51,442 bases of DNA from Bog-564 sp035509915 (GCA_035509915.1 DATKIB010000179.1:1-51442), one strand, 5' to 3'; shown: positions 16,144 through 25,378, numbered from the stretch's first letter. Numbers and translations: made by a program. Notes: generated from the letters alone by a model not told the origin.

Positions 16144-16976
16144 CAAGCAGGTTTCCCGAGATAGGCACGTCTCACCACCGGATCGGCTATCACCTGCTCG
16201 AGGGGACCCGAAGCGATCACGTGTCCGAAGTCGAGCACCACGACCCGGTCCACCACACCGGCCACCACGTCCAGGTCGTGCTCGACCAAGAGGACCGCGG
16301 TGCTGCGGTCGGCCTGAACCCTCCGCAACAGCGCAGCGAGCCTGACGGTCTCGTGTGTGTCGAGCCCCGACGAAGGCTCGTCCGCCAGCAGCAGCTTCGG
16401 CTCGAGTGCGAGCGCTCTTCCCAGCTCGACGAGCCTGCAGAGCCCTAGCGGCAGCGCTGCGACCGGTGTGTCGGCGACCTCTTCGAGGCCCACGAGCTCC
16501 ACGATCTGGTCACAGCGTCGGTGTTCGTCGGCGGAAGGCCTGCCCATGTTCAGCAGGTCCTTCCACAACGCGCCGTCTCCACGTCTGGCTCGCTCGGCCA
16601 CGAGCATGTGCTCGCGCACGGTCATCTCAGAGAACACCTGTATGCGCTGGAAGGTGCGCGCCATACCGAGCCGGGCTCGGCGATAGACGGGCATCTTGTC
16701 GATCGTGCGGCCCTCGAATTCGATGGTGCCCTTGTAGGATGTGATCTGCCCGCACACACAGTTGAAAAGGGTGGTCTTGCCCGCGCCGTTAGGCCCGACG
16801 ATCCCGAGCGACTCGCCCGCCGAGACGGCGAGCGAGACGTCCGCCAGAGCCACGATGCCCCCGAACTGGACGGCGAGGGAACGCACTTCGAGAAGCGGCC
16901 GCGACGACTCGGACCTCGAAGTGGCCTCGGGGCTCTGTGGAGCCTCCGTGGTCGCGGGCGTGACGGGCTCAGGCAT
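16143..16976 (-). CDS. livG: Liv-type ABC importer ATPase, LivG-like
   Basis: The 277-residue protein has about 28 non-conserved residues and then a LivG-like ATPase: Walker A (VGPNGAGKTT), ARTFQRIQVFSEMTVREH and Walker B (LLLADEPSSGLD). The usual LSGGQ signature is degenerate (LPLGLCRLVELGRAL), a common LivG variation. I chose the ATG at 16976 (MPEPVTPATT); the frame upstream of it is antisense to the permease gene. Its start overlaps the permease stop by 8 bp and its stop touches livF, so translation is coupled. Confidence 0.92.
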   Translation of the reverse strand: MPEPVTPATTEAPQSPEATSRSESSRPLLEVRSLAVQFGGIVALADVSLAVSAGESLGIVGPNGAGKTTLFNCVCGQITSYKGTIEFEGRTIDKMPVYRRARLGMARTFQRIQVFSEMTVREHMLVAERARRGDGALWKDLLNMGRPSADEHRRCDQIVELVGLEEVADTPVAALPLGLCRLVELGRALALEPKLLLADEPSSGLDTHETVRLAALLRRVQADRSTAVLLVEHDLDVVAGVVDRVVVLDFGHVIASGPLEQVIADPVVRRAYLGKPA

Positions 16977-18954
16977 GGTACGCCCCGGGTGCAGGCTCTG
17001 GAGCTCGCCCACGCCGTTCGTCCCATGCACGCAGGACCCGGGCGACCCGGCGCATCCACTGGCTCTTCTGGTACTCGACGATGCCCTCTGGGTGCGCGGC
17101 GTAGGTGAGTGCGCCGAACGCGAAGAGCACGAACTCGATGCCTTGGATGCGCTGGGGCAGGTACGTGAGGATCTGGGCGATGATCGTGAACGCCATCCCC
17201 GACTGCACCGCACCCTCCACGCTGCGCGATCCCGTCGTGATGACCACGACCACCCAGACGAGCGACAGCCCGTAGTTGAAGTCGCTCGGGCTCACGACCC
17301 CCTGGCTGGACCCGTAGAGGGCCCCGCCCAGCCCGGCAAGCCCCGCCGACAAGGCGAAAACCGTGACCTTGAATCGAGTCAGGTTGATCCCGAGCGTGGC
17401 CGCCGCCGTGGAGCTCCCCCGCATCGCCGCCAAGTACTCGCCCGTGGTCCCACGCTGGACGAAGCGCACAATTTCGATGCAGACGAGGAGGATCACGAAG
17501 ACCAGGGCCAGCAACGCGCGATCGCCGGCGAAGTTGATCGGACCGATCACAGGGCGCGGGAGGTTGAGACCCTGGAGCCCTCCGCTGGTCCAGCTGAACT
17601 GAAAGAGCACGTTGTCGGCGAACAACGCGAACGCGAGGGTCACGAGGGTGAGCAGGAGGCCCGAGACCCTGCTGACCAGCAGCGATACAGCCGATCCGAC
17701 TGCTGCGGCGAGTGCCCCTCCGACGAGGGCGCCGAGGATCATGGGAAAGCCGAAGTGCATTGCGAGCTGGCCGGCGGTGAAAGCCCCGATTCCCGCGAAG
17801 GTCGCCTGACAAAGCGACAGCTGGCCGCTCATCCCGGTGATGAGAGTCACCGAGAGGAAGATCACAGAAAAGATGAGGCCCTGCTGGAACGGAAACACCC
17901 AGTTGTCGGGCACCCACGTCAGGCTCGACACCAAGAACGCCACCACGAGTATGCGAAACCCCCATCGTGTAGGGAGGTCGAGCCGTCGGTCACGGAGCGT
18001 CACCGAGGGCGCAGGGGGCGGGGGATCGACGGAGGAGAGCGGGTCGGCGCTCTCCTCGATGGTGCGCAGGTTGCGGTTCGCAAGGAGGACCACCACCAGC
18101 AACGCGAACGGCAGCGACGGCAGCAATCCCGTGCCGAGGACACTTCCGGGCGGAAGGAAGTCGCGCAGGACGCTCTCGATCACGCCGACACCGACTCCCC
18201 CGATCGCAGCTATGGGGATGCTCCGCACGCTGGCGAGTGCTGCCGCCGTCATCCCTGCGACGAGCAGGGTGGTGAACTGAAGGGGCGCTGTGGGATCGAG
18301 CGTGTTCTGAGCCGGTAGGAGCAGAACGCCGGACAGGCCTGCGATGGCGCTCGAGAATGCCCATGCACCGGCGGCGACCCCCGCTGCGTTCACGCCGTGG
18401 AGCTGCGACAGTCGGCGGCTCTCCACCACCGCACGCATCTGCAGACCTAGCGAGCTCCACCGGAACATCGCGATCAGACCCAGCACGACCCCCACCGTGA
18501 TGACGGTCGTCGAGATGTCCTGCCCGTTGACGGGCGACGACGAGAGGTGGAAGTAGACGATTTGGGGGTTCAGCCACAGAAAGGCGATGTGATAGCGCGT
18601 CTGGCTCCCGAAGAGGATCGGGATCAGCTGCGGTATCGCGATCAGCAGTCCGAGGGAGGAGATCACCTTGACCGTGGTCGAGGCGGTCGGGATGTGCCGG
18701 AACAGGAAGCGATCGAAGGTGAGGCCGAGGACCGGTGATATGAGCAGCACCGCTGCGATGAACGCCGCCCATTGGGGCCAGCCCTCGTACCGGTTGAGCA
18801 GGTCGTAGGCGAAGGCCGCCACGAAGGCCTGGGCGCCGAAGGCCAGGTTGAAGACCCCGGTGGCGCGGTAGGTGATCACGAGGCCCACCGCCATGAGCGC
18901 GTAGTCGCACCCGTAGGGGACGCCCGCGATCGCGTAGTTGAGGAAGGCGGTCAC
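16969..18954 (-). CDS. Fused LivH-LivM permease of a Liv-type ABC importer
   Basis: A single 661-residue chain holds both permease domains. Residues 1-300 match LivH (YALMAVGLVITYRATGVFNL and GVNAAGVAAGAWAFSSAIAG), and residues 335-630 match LivM (ITGMSGQLSLCQATFAGIGAF and LGINLTRFKVTVFALSAGLAGLGGAL). A proline-rich linker (DPLSSVDPPPPAPS) joins them. The two subunits are usually separate genes, so fusion fixes a 1:1 heteropseudodimer. About 15-17 membrane helices are expected. The start is GTG. The binding protein gene lies 118 bp upstream on the same strand. Confidence 0.93.
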   Translation of the reverse strand: MTAFLNYAIAGVPYGCDYALMAVGLVITYRATGVFNLAFGAQAFVAAFAYDLLNRYEGWPQWAAFIAAVLLISPVLGLTFDRFLFRHIPTASTTVKVISSLGLLIAIPQLIPILFGSQTRYHIAFLWLNPQIVYFHLSSSPVNGQDISTTVITVGVVLGLIAMFRWSSLGLQMRAVVESRRLSQLHGVNAAGVAAGAWAFSSAIAGLSGVLLLPAQNTLDPTAPLQFTTLLVAGMTAAALASVRSIPIAAIGGVGVGVIESVLRDFLPPGSVLGTGLLPSLPFALLVVVLLANRNLRTIEESADPLSSVDPPPPAPSVTLRDRRLDLPTRWGFRILVVAFLVSSLTWVPDNWVFPFQQGLIFSVIFLSVTLITGMSGQLSLCQATFAGIGAFTAGQLAMHFGFPMILGALVGGALAAAVGSAVSLLVSRVSGLLLTLVTLAFALFADNVLFQFSWTSGGLQGLNLPRPVIGPINFAGDRALLALVFVILLVCIEIVRFVQRGTTGEYLAAMRGSSTAAATLGINLTRFKVTVFALSAGLAGLGGALYGSSQGVVSPSDFNYGLSLVWVVVVITTGSRSVEGAVQSGMAFTIIAQILTYLPQRIQGIEFVLFAFGALTYAAHPEGIVEYQKSQWMRRVARVLRAWDERRGRAPEPAPGAYHA

Positions 18955-19072
18955 CGGCTACCGGGCGCCTCCTGCGCCCGTGGTGGGACCGAGGTGGCAG
19001 GCTCCCCCGTGCGGCGGCGGCCAATGCGCAGCGCTTGTGGCCTCGCCTTCCATCAGGTCCCCGTGGCCTGAG

Positions 19073-20386
19073 TCAGCTGGACGGCGGCGTGTGCGGAGGT
19101 AGTGGGAGGGGGGTGTCCGACCCCTGTTTGAAGCAGACCAAGGTTTGGTCGCCGCCCTGCACCTCTGCGGGCGCGAGCACCCCGCCGGCCATGACCTGCA
19201 CGTACGAGTTGCAGAAGGGGCCCGTGGCCGAGGAGTGCGCGACCTTCCAGTTGGGGTCGATGGGCGGCATCAGACCCCCGGCGTTGTAGCTCTTCTCCGC
19301 GTTGATGGCGGCCACGAGCTTCTTCTGGGTGAGGTTCGGCCCCACCGCTCGCAGTCCGGCCACGAACTGAGCGGCGTTTATGTATCCCTGGATCGACGTG
19401 TCGTCGTAGGTCCACTGTGGCTCGTACTTCTTCATGGTCGCGAGGTACTGCTGCATCGCCGGGTACTTCCCGGGGAAGAACTTCGCGGCCTCGAACGGTA
19501 CGTGCTGCAGGGAGAAGATCGAGCCGGTCATGACCGACGCGTTCTGCGCTATGACCGTGCGGTCGTAGCCGGTGAGCCACAGTACGTGGGCGCTTCCGAG
19601 GCCGTACTGATGCAGGGCCTCCACGAACTTGAGGTTCTCGGGACCGTCGGTACAAGTCATCAGGAAGTCGGTGTGAGCGCTCACCATCGCCTGTACGTCA
19701 GGTGTGGGGTCCGCGGCGTACCCAAGGTTCAGGTCCACGAAGCCGACGTGCACCCCGTAGTGGGTGAGCCCGGCGGCGTATGCCGCACATGCGTCCTTGG
19801 AGGACGGGGCAATGCTGTAGGCCACCACAGCGGCTGACTTCACACCCAGCTGCTTGGCGAGGAACCCGACGGTCATCTCGCCTGTGTTGTAGGTGAGGGT
19901 CGAGCCGTACGCTCCGAACAGGTTCGGGCACTTGCTCCAGTTGTCGACCACCACGTATCCGAAGGTGGGTGTCCCCGTCTGGCAGAGGTAGGTGTTCGCC
20001 GTGAAGAAGGGGCTCCCTACGCCGACAATTGCGAACACGTGGTCCTGCGCGACCAGGTTGCGGGCTTCGTCCTGGTCGACCGTGGCGCTGCCGGTGTCGT
20101 CGACGACGTACGCCAGGTTGATCTTGCGCCCGTTCACCCCGCCCTTGGCGTTGATCATGTCGAAGTAAGCCCTCGCCCCGTAGACGATGTCGCCGAACCC
20201 CGACGAGAGCGGGCCCGAGAGGGTCGCCAGGGAGCCGACGGTAATGCTCTTGGAGGTCACCCCCGGGGCAGTTGCACCGCCCGAGGCGGCCCCGGCCGAT
20301 GTGCCCGAGAGGGCCGTTGCAGATATTGCAAGAGCCATGCTCGACGCCGCCAACGCCACGATCCTGCGAAGACGTCTCTCTGTCAT
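19073..20386 (-). CDS. Periplasmic-type (secreted) binding protein of the Liv importer
   Basis: The 437-residue protein starts at the ATG at 20386 (AGGGGGAGGGGC upstream) with a signal peptide (MTERRLRR, then a hydrophobic core to about residue 35, ending AGAASG). There is no lipobox Cys, so it may be cell-wall retained. The mature part is a type-1 binding protein (ITVGSLATLSGPLSSGFGD, YFDMINAKGGVNGRKI, Leu/Ile/Val-receptor fold). It contains several Cys pairs. It heads the operon with permease, LivG, LivF and an SDR. The ligand is unknown; proteins of this subgroup are abundant in soil actinobacteria next to acyl-CoA degradation genes. Confidence 0.93.
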   Translation of the reverse strand: MTERRLRRIVALAASSMALAISATALSGTSAGAASGGATAPGVTSKSITVGSLATLSGPLSSGFGDIVYGARAYFDMINAKGGVNGRKINLAYVVDDTGSATVDQDEARNLVAQDHVFAIVGVGSPFFTANTYLCQTGTPTFGYVVVDNWSKCPNLFGAYGSTLTYNTGEMTVGFLAKQLGVKSAAVVAYSIAPSSKDACAAYAAGLTHYGVHVGFVDLNLGYAADPTPDVQAMVSAHTDFLMTCTDGPENLKFVEALHQYGLGSAHVLWLTGYDRTVIAQNASVMTGSIFSLQHVPFEAAKFFPGKYPAMQQYLATMKKYEPQWTYDDTSIQGYINAAQFVAGLRAVGPNLTQKKLVAAINAEKSYNAGGLMPPIDPNWKVAHSSATGPFCNSYVQVMAGGVLAPAEVQGGDQTLVCFKQGSDTPLPLPPHTPPSS

Positions 20387-20618
20387 CTGCCCCTCCCCCT
20401 CTTGCCCCCGATGACGCAGCCGACCGGCCTCGTCCCTACCGGGCCCCAGCGGCCAGAGCCGCAGGCAAGAGGCGAGCCTGACGCCCATGTCATACCGGGT
20501 TGGCCAACTGTAGTCTTACCTCGCGGCCGGAACCGGGCTCGCCACCTTTCTCCTCGCATCGAGACTAGGTGCAGAGAACCACAAGAGTCTGGACACCCAC
20601 CACGGTGAGAGGAGTCGG

Positions 20619-21269
20619 ATGAGCCCCCGTCACGTCGAAGATGCACCGCAGGCCGTGCTGGCCACTGCAAAGGAGCTGCTCTCCAAGGGCCTCGTGGAGG
20701 GGACTTCAGGGAACGTGTCCGCCCGGATGGCCGACGGCAACATCTGCATCACGCCGTCCTCGGTCGACTACCGCGCCATGACCCTCGACGACCTGGTCGT
20801 GATCGACCCGAGCGGTGAGCTCGTGAGCGGCCACCAGCCGCCGTCGTCGGAGAAGCTGCTGCACCTGGCCTGCTACGAAGCCTTCGACGAGGTCGGCGGA
20901 GTGATCCACTCCCATGCCGTTCACGCGACGATGTTCGCCGTGGCCCGCAAGCCCCTTCCGGCTGCGATCGACGAGTTCACCATCTACGTCGGCGGGGACG
21001 TCGACGTCACCGAGTACGCGCCGAGCGGATCGGCCGACGTCGGAACGGCCGCGGTGAAATGCCTCGCCGATCGGGGGGCGGCGCTCCTCGCCAGCCACGG
21101 GATGGTGGCGGTGGGAAAATCCCCGGCCGACGCGCTCCACATCACCGCGGTGGTCGAGCGCACCGCCAGCATCGTGATCGGGGCCACGGCCCTCGGCGGG
21201 CCGACGGCGCTGCCGGAGAAGGTCAACTCCGACTTCGCCGGCGTCTACAAGTACCTGCGCAGCAACTGA
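20619..21269 (+). CDS. Class II aldolase/adducin family (fuculose-phosphate-aldolase-like)
   Basis: The 216-residue protein has GTSGNVS (28-34) for phosphate binding, SSEK with Glu78, and the zinc ligands His97, His99 (HSHAVH) and His160 (ASHGMVAVG). This is the complete active site of L-fuculose-1-phosphate aldolase-like enzymes, which cleave a sugar phosphate into dihydroxyacetone phosphate or glycolaldehyde plus an aldehyde. A strong ribosome site (GAGAGGAG) precedes the ATG. It is divergent from the Liv binding protein (232 bp apart). The FGGY kinase at 38.3 kb could supply its substrate, but the two are 17 kb apart. Confidence 0.92.
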   Translation: MSPRHVEDAPQAVLATAKELLSKGLVEGTSGNVSARMADGNICITPSSVDYRAMTLDDLVVIDPSGELVSGHQPPSSEKLLHLACYEAFDEVGGVIHSHAVHATMFAVARKPLPAAIDEFTIYVGGDVDVTEYAPSGSADVGTAAVKCLADRGAALLASHGMVAVGKSPADALHITAVVERTASIVIGATALGGPTALPEKVNSDFAGVYKYLRSN

Positions 21270-21282
21270 GCGCAGCGGATTT

Positions 21283-22656
21283 TCAGCAGTTCGACACGCC
21301 GCCCAGGTAACCGGGGTCCTTGCCGGTGATGCCCGGGGCACCGCCGCCCCCTCCGTCGTTGGCGTACACGCCACAGGTGCCGGCATAGAGGCCGGGCGTC
21401 CCGAACGGCAACGCCGGAGAACGCTGGGGGTCTGGATCCTGATACGTCTGTACGCCCGGCTCCGCGTTCATCTGTTGCGGCGTGCCGGAGCGGTATGCGT
21501 TGGCGCCACCGGGGTTCGGCGACCCGTTCTGGTTCTTGTAGCACGCCGTCTCTGACGAATCCGGACCACCGCCCGAGCAGCCGTACGGCTCTTTGGTGCT
21601 CGCAGGAGAGTTGTTCTCGTAGACGTTCCCGGTCTTCGCGGTGCCGGGGGCGCACTTGTCGGCGGCCGACTTGTTCTGCGGGTTGGTAGCCCCGTCGACA
21701 CCGTTGTGCGTCCAGGTGCTGGTGCTGGGGTTACTCGAGCTGTAGCAGCCGTAGTAGACCGTCTGCTGCTGGGTAGTGGTCTCGGTGCAAATGCTGTCGG
21801 CGCACAGACCGACAGATGCGTTCGCCACCCCTTCTGGTTGGCTCGGGCTGGGCTTAGAGCCCACCAGAGACGTCAAGTACTGGAAGATGCTCTCGGGTCC
21901 GATGACGCTGAGGGTCATCGCACCTCCGTCGGACGGCCCGTTGATTGCGCCGTTGGTGTTGTTCTTGCTGCTGAAGCCGTCGTGCTCGCCGTTGTCGAGG
22001 TTGTCGAAGGCCCCGACGTACACGATCACACCTTTCGACAGGATCGTGCTCAGCGCGTTGTCCGTCCCCGTGTCGGGAGTGATGGTGTTCTGCCCGACGG
22101 GCTGGTCACTGGCGCACTTGTAGAGCGCCGGCGACCCAGCGACCGGCTGCGGCGTCGAGGCGAACGGAAGCAGTCCGGCGATCGGGCAGTAGAGCTGGTA
22201 GTAGTCGTAGGTCGCGCTGAAGCCGGCGCCCTTGGGGTTGTTGCCGCATCCCTTGCCGGTACCACCACCGGTGCCGTCGGTGTTGGCTGACACGCAGCCC
22301 GAGTGTGGCGAGTCGTAGGTCCCCGGGTCTCCGTAGTTCTCCTCGAAACCGAAGCTGGGGTTGTTCGACTCGTTCGGTGACTGGTCGACTCCGAACTCGG
22401 CGTATCGCGTGTTGTTCGAGTTGGTGTCGCCGTTGGTGGTGCCCCCGGACTCGACGTTGGCAGCGAAATCGTGGCAACCGGGCGGGACGTACCCGTTGGG
22501 AGAGTTCCACGCATCGGCGTTCCACGGACAGTCCTGCTGGTCCGGGTTGAAGCCGCCGCCGCTCGCCGCCAGAGCCACACCTGCCCAGGCCGCCGATGCC
22601 ACGGCAACGACGCCGGCGCACAGTGCGGCCAACGCCGCCTTCTTTCCTAGACGCAT
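21283..22656 (-). CDS. Secreted cysteine-rich protein of unknown family
   Basis: The 457-residue protein starts at the ATG at 22656 (GGGAGG upstream) with a clear signal peptide (MRLGKKAALAALCAG... VALAASGGG). The mature chain is rich in Asn, Gly, Ser, Thr and Pro and has 14 Cys (DCPW, PGCHD, SGCVS, KGCGN, LYCP, the final SNC and others), an even number that suits extracellular disulphides. A more ordered central part (ILSKGVIVYVGAFDNLDNG, LSVIGPESIFQYL) is followed by low complexity. There is no membrane anchor or sorting signal. I recognise no family or enzyme motif. Its GC content is lower than its neighbours. It lies 13 bp from the convergent aldolase gene. Confidence 0.8.
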   Translation of the reverse strand: MRLGKKAALAALCAGVVAVASAAWAGVALAASGGGFNPDQQDCPWNADAWNSPNGYVPPGCHDFAANVESGGTTNGDTNSNNTRYAEFGVDQSPNESNNPSFGFEENYGDPGTYDSPHSGCVSANTDGTGGGTGKGCGNNPKGAGFSATYDYYQLYCPIAGLLPFASTPQPVAGSPALYKCASDQPVGQNTITPDTGTDNALSTILSKGVIVYVGAFDNLDNGEHDGFSSKNNTNGAINGPSDGGAMTLSVIGPESIFQYLTSLVGSKPSPSQPEGVANASVGLCADSICTETTTQQQTVYYGCYSSSNPSTSTWTHNGVDGATNPQNKSAADKCAPGTAKTGNVYENNSPASTKEPYGCSGGGPDSSETACYKNQNGSPNPGGANAYRSGTPQQMNAEPGVQTYQDPDPQRSPALPFGTPGLYAGTCGVYANDGGGGGAPGITGKDPGYLGGVSNC

Positions 22657-22724
22657 CTGTATCGTTCCCTCCCGCCCCGAGGGGCCGCCCTTGGAGGCAT
22701 CCGCCGATGCCAACCGCCAAAAGA

Positions 22725-22740
22725 CTGACACCGGCGTCAG
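22725..22740. promoter_or_regulatory. Palindrome CTGAC-N6-GTCAG upstream of the secreted-protein gene
   Basis: CTGACACCGGCGTCAG lies 69-84 bp upstream of the secreted protein's start and 52 bp from the stop of the CoA transferase gene. It has the same arms and spacing as the operator-like palindrome at 10251-10266. A common regulator is plausible but unproven. Confidence 0.4.
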
Positions 22741-22791
22741 GGGAGCGTCAAGAACGTGCGCCGACAGGCCGACCGGCTACCTGCTAACGGC

Positions 22792-24462
22792 TCAAGAGAG
22801 GAAGAGACGCTCGGGGTCATAGCGCCGCAGCGCGAGCACCTCGTCCGTGCTCAGCGGGGCCAGCTCCTCGACGTCCTTCGCGGCCTCGACGTCGAAGGCG
22901 CAGGCCTGCGACAGAGCCCGCACCCTCTTCTCGAGAGCCTCGGGCCCAGCAGCCACTGCCGCGATCCGAAGTGCCCCGTCGAGCCTGCGGAGGATGCCCA
23001 GGTCCGTCACGACGCTTCGGACCCTGCGGCCGGGGCTCGTCACGAAACCCACCTTCTCCACGAGACGCTCGGGGCGCGCGAGCGATACGACCACGCACCC
23101 CTCGGCACGGCTCGCCACGTCGTTGGCCCCGCCCGAGCCGACCAGGAAGGGACCGCCCGGGAGGAGCGTCGAGTTGAGGTTGCCCTGCGCGTCCACCTGG
23201 GCTGCGCCGAGGCAGGCCACGGTGCGCGTCCCCGGGCCGCCCACCACCATCCCGAGGACGGTCGAGGTGTCGGAGAGCATCGGCGTGGAGGGAAAGACGC
23301 GGTGGTTGAAGATGTAGGGATCGGCGGGGGTCGGTGTGTAACCCCACAGACCGAGCTCCGCCGTGAGCTGGACAGCGCTTCCCGCCTCCCTGGCCCTCGC
23401 CACCGCCACCCAGGCGGCGAGGTTCGCCACGCCGGCGCCGGCGAGCAGCGCGTCGGCTCGCAGCTCCTCGCAGACCGACAGGAGCTCGCGCGCCGCGTAG
23501 GCGGCCGCGTGCTCCCACGCGCTCGGCGCGGCGGTCTCGTCGACGGGGTGCGCCTCTGCGTCCGCGCGCCAGGAGAGCGGGTCGGAGCGGCCGGCGAGCC
23601 ATTCGAGGTGGCCGGCCCCGAGCGCCTCCAGGTACTCCTGCTGCCCGGTCGGCTCGAGCACCCATCTTCGGACCCAGGAATCGAAGTCGCCTCGCGAGGC
23701 GCTGCGGGCCTGGGTCCAGAACCCGACATCCTCCCCGTACGAGCGCACCGGCAGCTGAGGCGCGTACAGGCCGCCGGGGTGAGCCCCGAAGGGTGCCTCC
23801 ACCACCGCGAGCACCCTGTGAGCCGGGATCTTGGTGCGGTGCCCGAGGCCGTCGAGGTCCTCGACCACGCGCTCAACGGTGGCTATGGTGCCGCGACGCG
23901 CGGCCCACGCGGCCCAGGGCCCCTCGAGCAGCGGCTCGGCGAGCACGACGTTGCCTTGACGGTCGGCGAGCGCCCCGTGCACGAGGGTCACGTCGGGCAC
24001 GAGCGGAGCGAGCAGTCCGAGGCGCCCGAACGGCGTATCGGCCAGCGCGAAGGCGTCGTTGTGCTCCATCGAAGATCCCTGGAGCGACCCGGTCACGACG
24101 GCTGGAAGGCCCCGTGCCGCTGCCTCGAGCCGCTGGGTGTAGGTCAGGATCGACCAGTGCTCCACCTCCACCTCCCCCGAGGTGTACGCACCCTGGAAGT
24201 GGGGATTCGGAGTGAAGGTCGGGAAGATGTCGCCCGAGTAGGCGGTGACGACCTTGCGCACCAACCCGCCGTGGAAGAACAGCGCGCCGAGCGAGCTCAA
24301 GCTCACCATGATCAGCGTGAAGCCGGGATCGCTGCGCCAGTGCTGGCGGACGACCTCCCTGGCGGCGGCGGTCCAGCGGCTGTGGCCACAGAGCACGCAC
24401 AAGGAGTCCCCCGGCCGTATGTGCCGCTCGATGGCGTCGGCCAGCGCGAGTTGCTCCGACAT
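22792..24462 (-). CDS. Fused alpha-beta class I CoA transferase-like enzyme (IpdAB-like)
   Basis: The 556-residue chain joins both halves of a class I CoA transferase. The N-half (1-265) has GHSRWTAAAREVV, GALFFHGGLVRKVVTAYSG and SLQGSSMEHNDAFAL; the C-half (320-556) has TAELGLWGYTPTPADP, where the ENG-type Glu would lie, and LGAAQVDAQGNLNST. The split, unfused relatives IpdA/IpdB hydrolyse a CoA-linked ring in mycobacterial cholesterol catabolism, and the C-terminal LSTDEVLALRRYDPERL resembles IpdB. The reaction could thus be CoA transfer or ring-opening hydrolysis. The ATG follows the hydratase stop directly (TAGATG). It is the last gene of a FadD-ACAD-hydratase operon. Confidence 0.88.
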   Translation of the reverse strand: MSEQLALADAIERHIRPGDSLCVLCGHSRWTAAAREVVRQHWRSDPGFTLIMVSLSSLGALFFHGGLVRKVVTAYSGDIFPTFTPNPHFQGAYTSGEVEVEHWSILTYTQRLEAAARGLPAVVTGSLQGSSMEHNDAFALADTPFGRLGLLAPLVPDVTLVHGALADRQGNVVLAEPLLEGPWAAWAARRGTIATVERVVEDLDGLGHRTKIPAHRVLAVVEAPFGAHPGGLYAPQLPVRSYGEDVGFWTQARSASRGDFDSWVRRWVLEPTGQQEYLEALGAGHLEWLAGRSDPLSWRADAEAHPVDETAAPSAWEHAAAYAARELLSVCEELRADALLAGAGVANLAAWVAVARAREAGSAVQLTAELGLWGYTPTPADPYIFNHRVFPSTPMLSDTSTVLGMVVGGPGTRTVACLGAAQVDAQGNLNSTLLPGGPFLVGSGGANDVASRAEGCVVVSLARPERLVEKVGFVTSPGRRVRSVVTDLGILRRLDGALRIAAVAAGPEALEKRVRALSQACAFDVEAAKDVEELAPLSTDEVLALRRYDPERLFLS

Positions 24463-25272
24463 CTACCGACCTGTCCAGCGCGGCGCGCGTTTCTGCGCGA
24501 ATGCCGCGGGTCCCTCCTTGGCGTCCTCGCTCGAGAAGACCTCGGTCGAGATCTCGCGCTCGATGCGGTATGCCTCGCGCATGTCGACCGCGAGCCCGCG
24601 TAGCACGCTCTCCTTGGTCTTGCGCACCGCCAACGGGCCGTTGACGGTGATGCGCCGCGCGTACTCGAGGGCCTTGTCACGCAGCTGGTCCGAAGGCACC
24701 ACTGCGTTGAGCAGACCGAACGCGAGCGCCTGCTCGGCGGGGACGCGGTCCGCGCAGAGGAGGAACTCCATCGCGGCCGGGAACGGCACCTGCCGCGGCA
24801 GTCGCACGGTCGTGCCGCCACCCGCGAACAGCCCCCTCTTTGGCTCCAACACGCCGAAGTAGGCCTCGGGCACCGCTACCCTCAGGTCGCAGCCGCCGAG
24901 CATCTCCATCCCGCCGGCCACGCACGCGCCGTTGACGGCGGCGATGATCGGCTTGTAGATCTTCACGCCTTTCAACACGGCCTTGACGGCGTCGTCCATG
25001 CGGTAACCGTCGATCTCCTCCACCTCGCGCTCGGAGATCTCCTTCTGAAGGCGCGTCACCTGGGGTATGAAGGTCTTCAGGTCGGCACCCGTGCAGAAGG
25101 CGTTGCCCACCCCGGTGATGATCGCCACCCACGACTCGTCTTCGGAGTCGAAGGTGTCCCAGGCGCGGCGGAGCTGCGCGAAGTGTTCCATGTCGAGGCT
25201 GTTCATCGCCTCGGGACGGTCGATCGTGATCCACACCACGTGGTCGTCGTCGTGCTCGTAGTGCACCGGCAT
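24463..25272 (-). CDS. Enoyl-CoA hydratase/isomerase
   Basis: The 269-residue crotonase-fold protein has both catalytic glutamates in place: Glu123 (GACVAGGMEML) and Glu143 (FGVLEPKRGLFAGGG). The oxyanion-hole motif FCTGADL is near 59-65. It should add water across a 2-enoyl-CoA. The C-terminal QKRAPRWTGR is common in the family. It lies between the ACAD (106 bp upstream) and the fused CoA transferase, which starts directly after its stop codon. Ring hydratases such as EchA20 belong to the same superfamily, so a non-beta-oxidation role cannot be excluded. Confidence 0.94.
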   Translation of the reverse strand: MPVHYEHDDDHVVWITIDRPEAMNSLDMEHFAQLRRAWDTFDSEDESWVAIITGVGNAFCTGADLKTFIPQVTRLQKEISEREVEEIDGYRMDDAVKAVLKGVKIYKPIIAAVNGACVAGGMEMLGGCDLRVAVPEAYFGVLEPKRGLFAGGGTTVRLPRQVPFPAAMEFLLCADRVPAEQALAFGLLNAVVPSDQLRDKALEYARRITVNGPLAVRKTKESVLRGLAVDMREAYRIEREISTEVFSSEDAKEGPAAFAQKRAPRWTGR

Positions 25273-25378
25273 GCGCTCTCCCTGGCCTTTCGCTCGATCC
25301 CCGATGATTCTGGCGGATCCCCTTCAACTGCCCTGCACCCCTCGAGACCCCGCATCCCCTTCGAGGGCTCAGCCGCCC

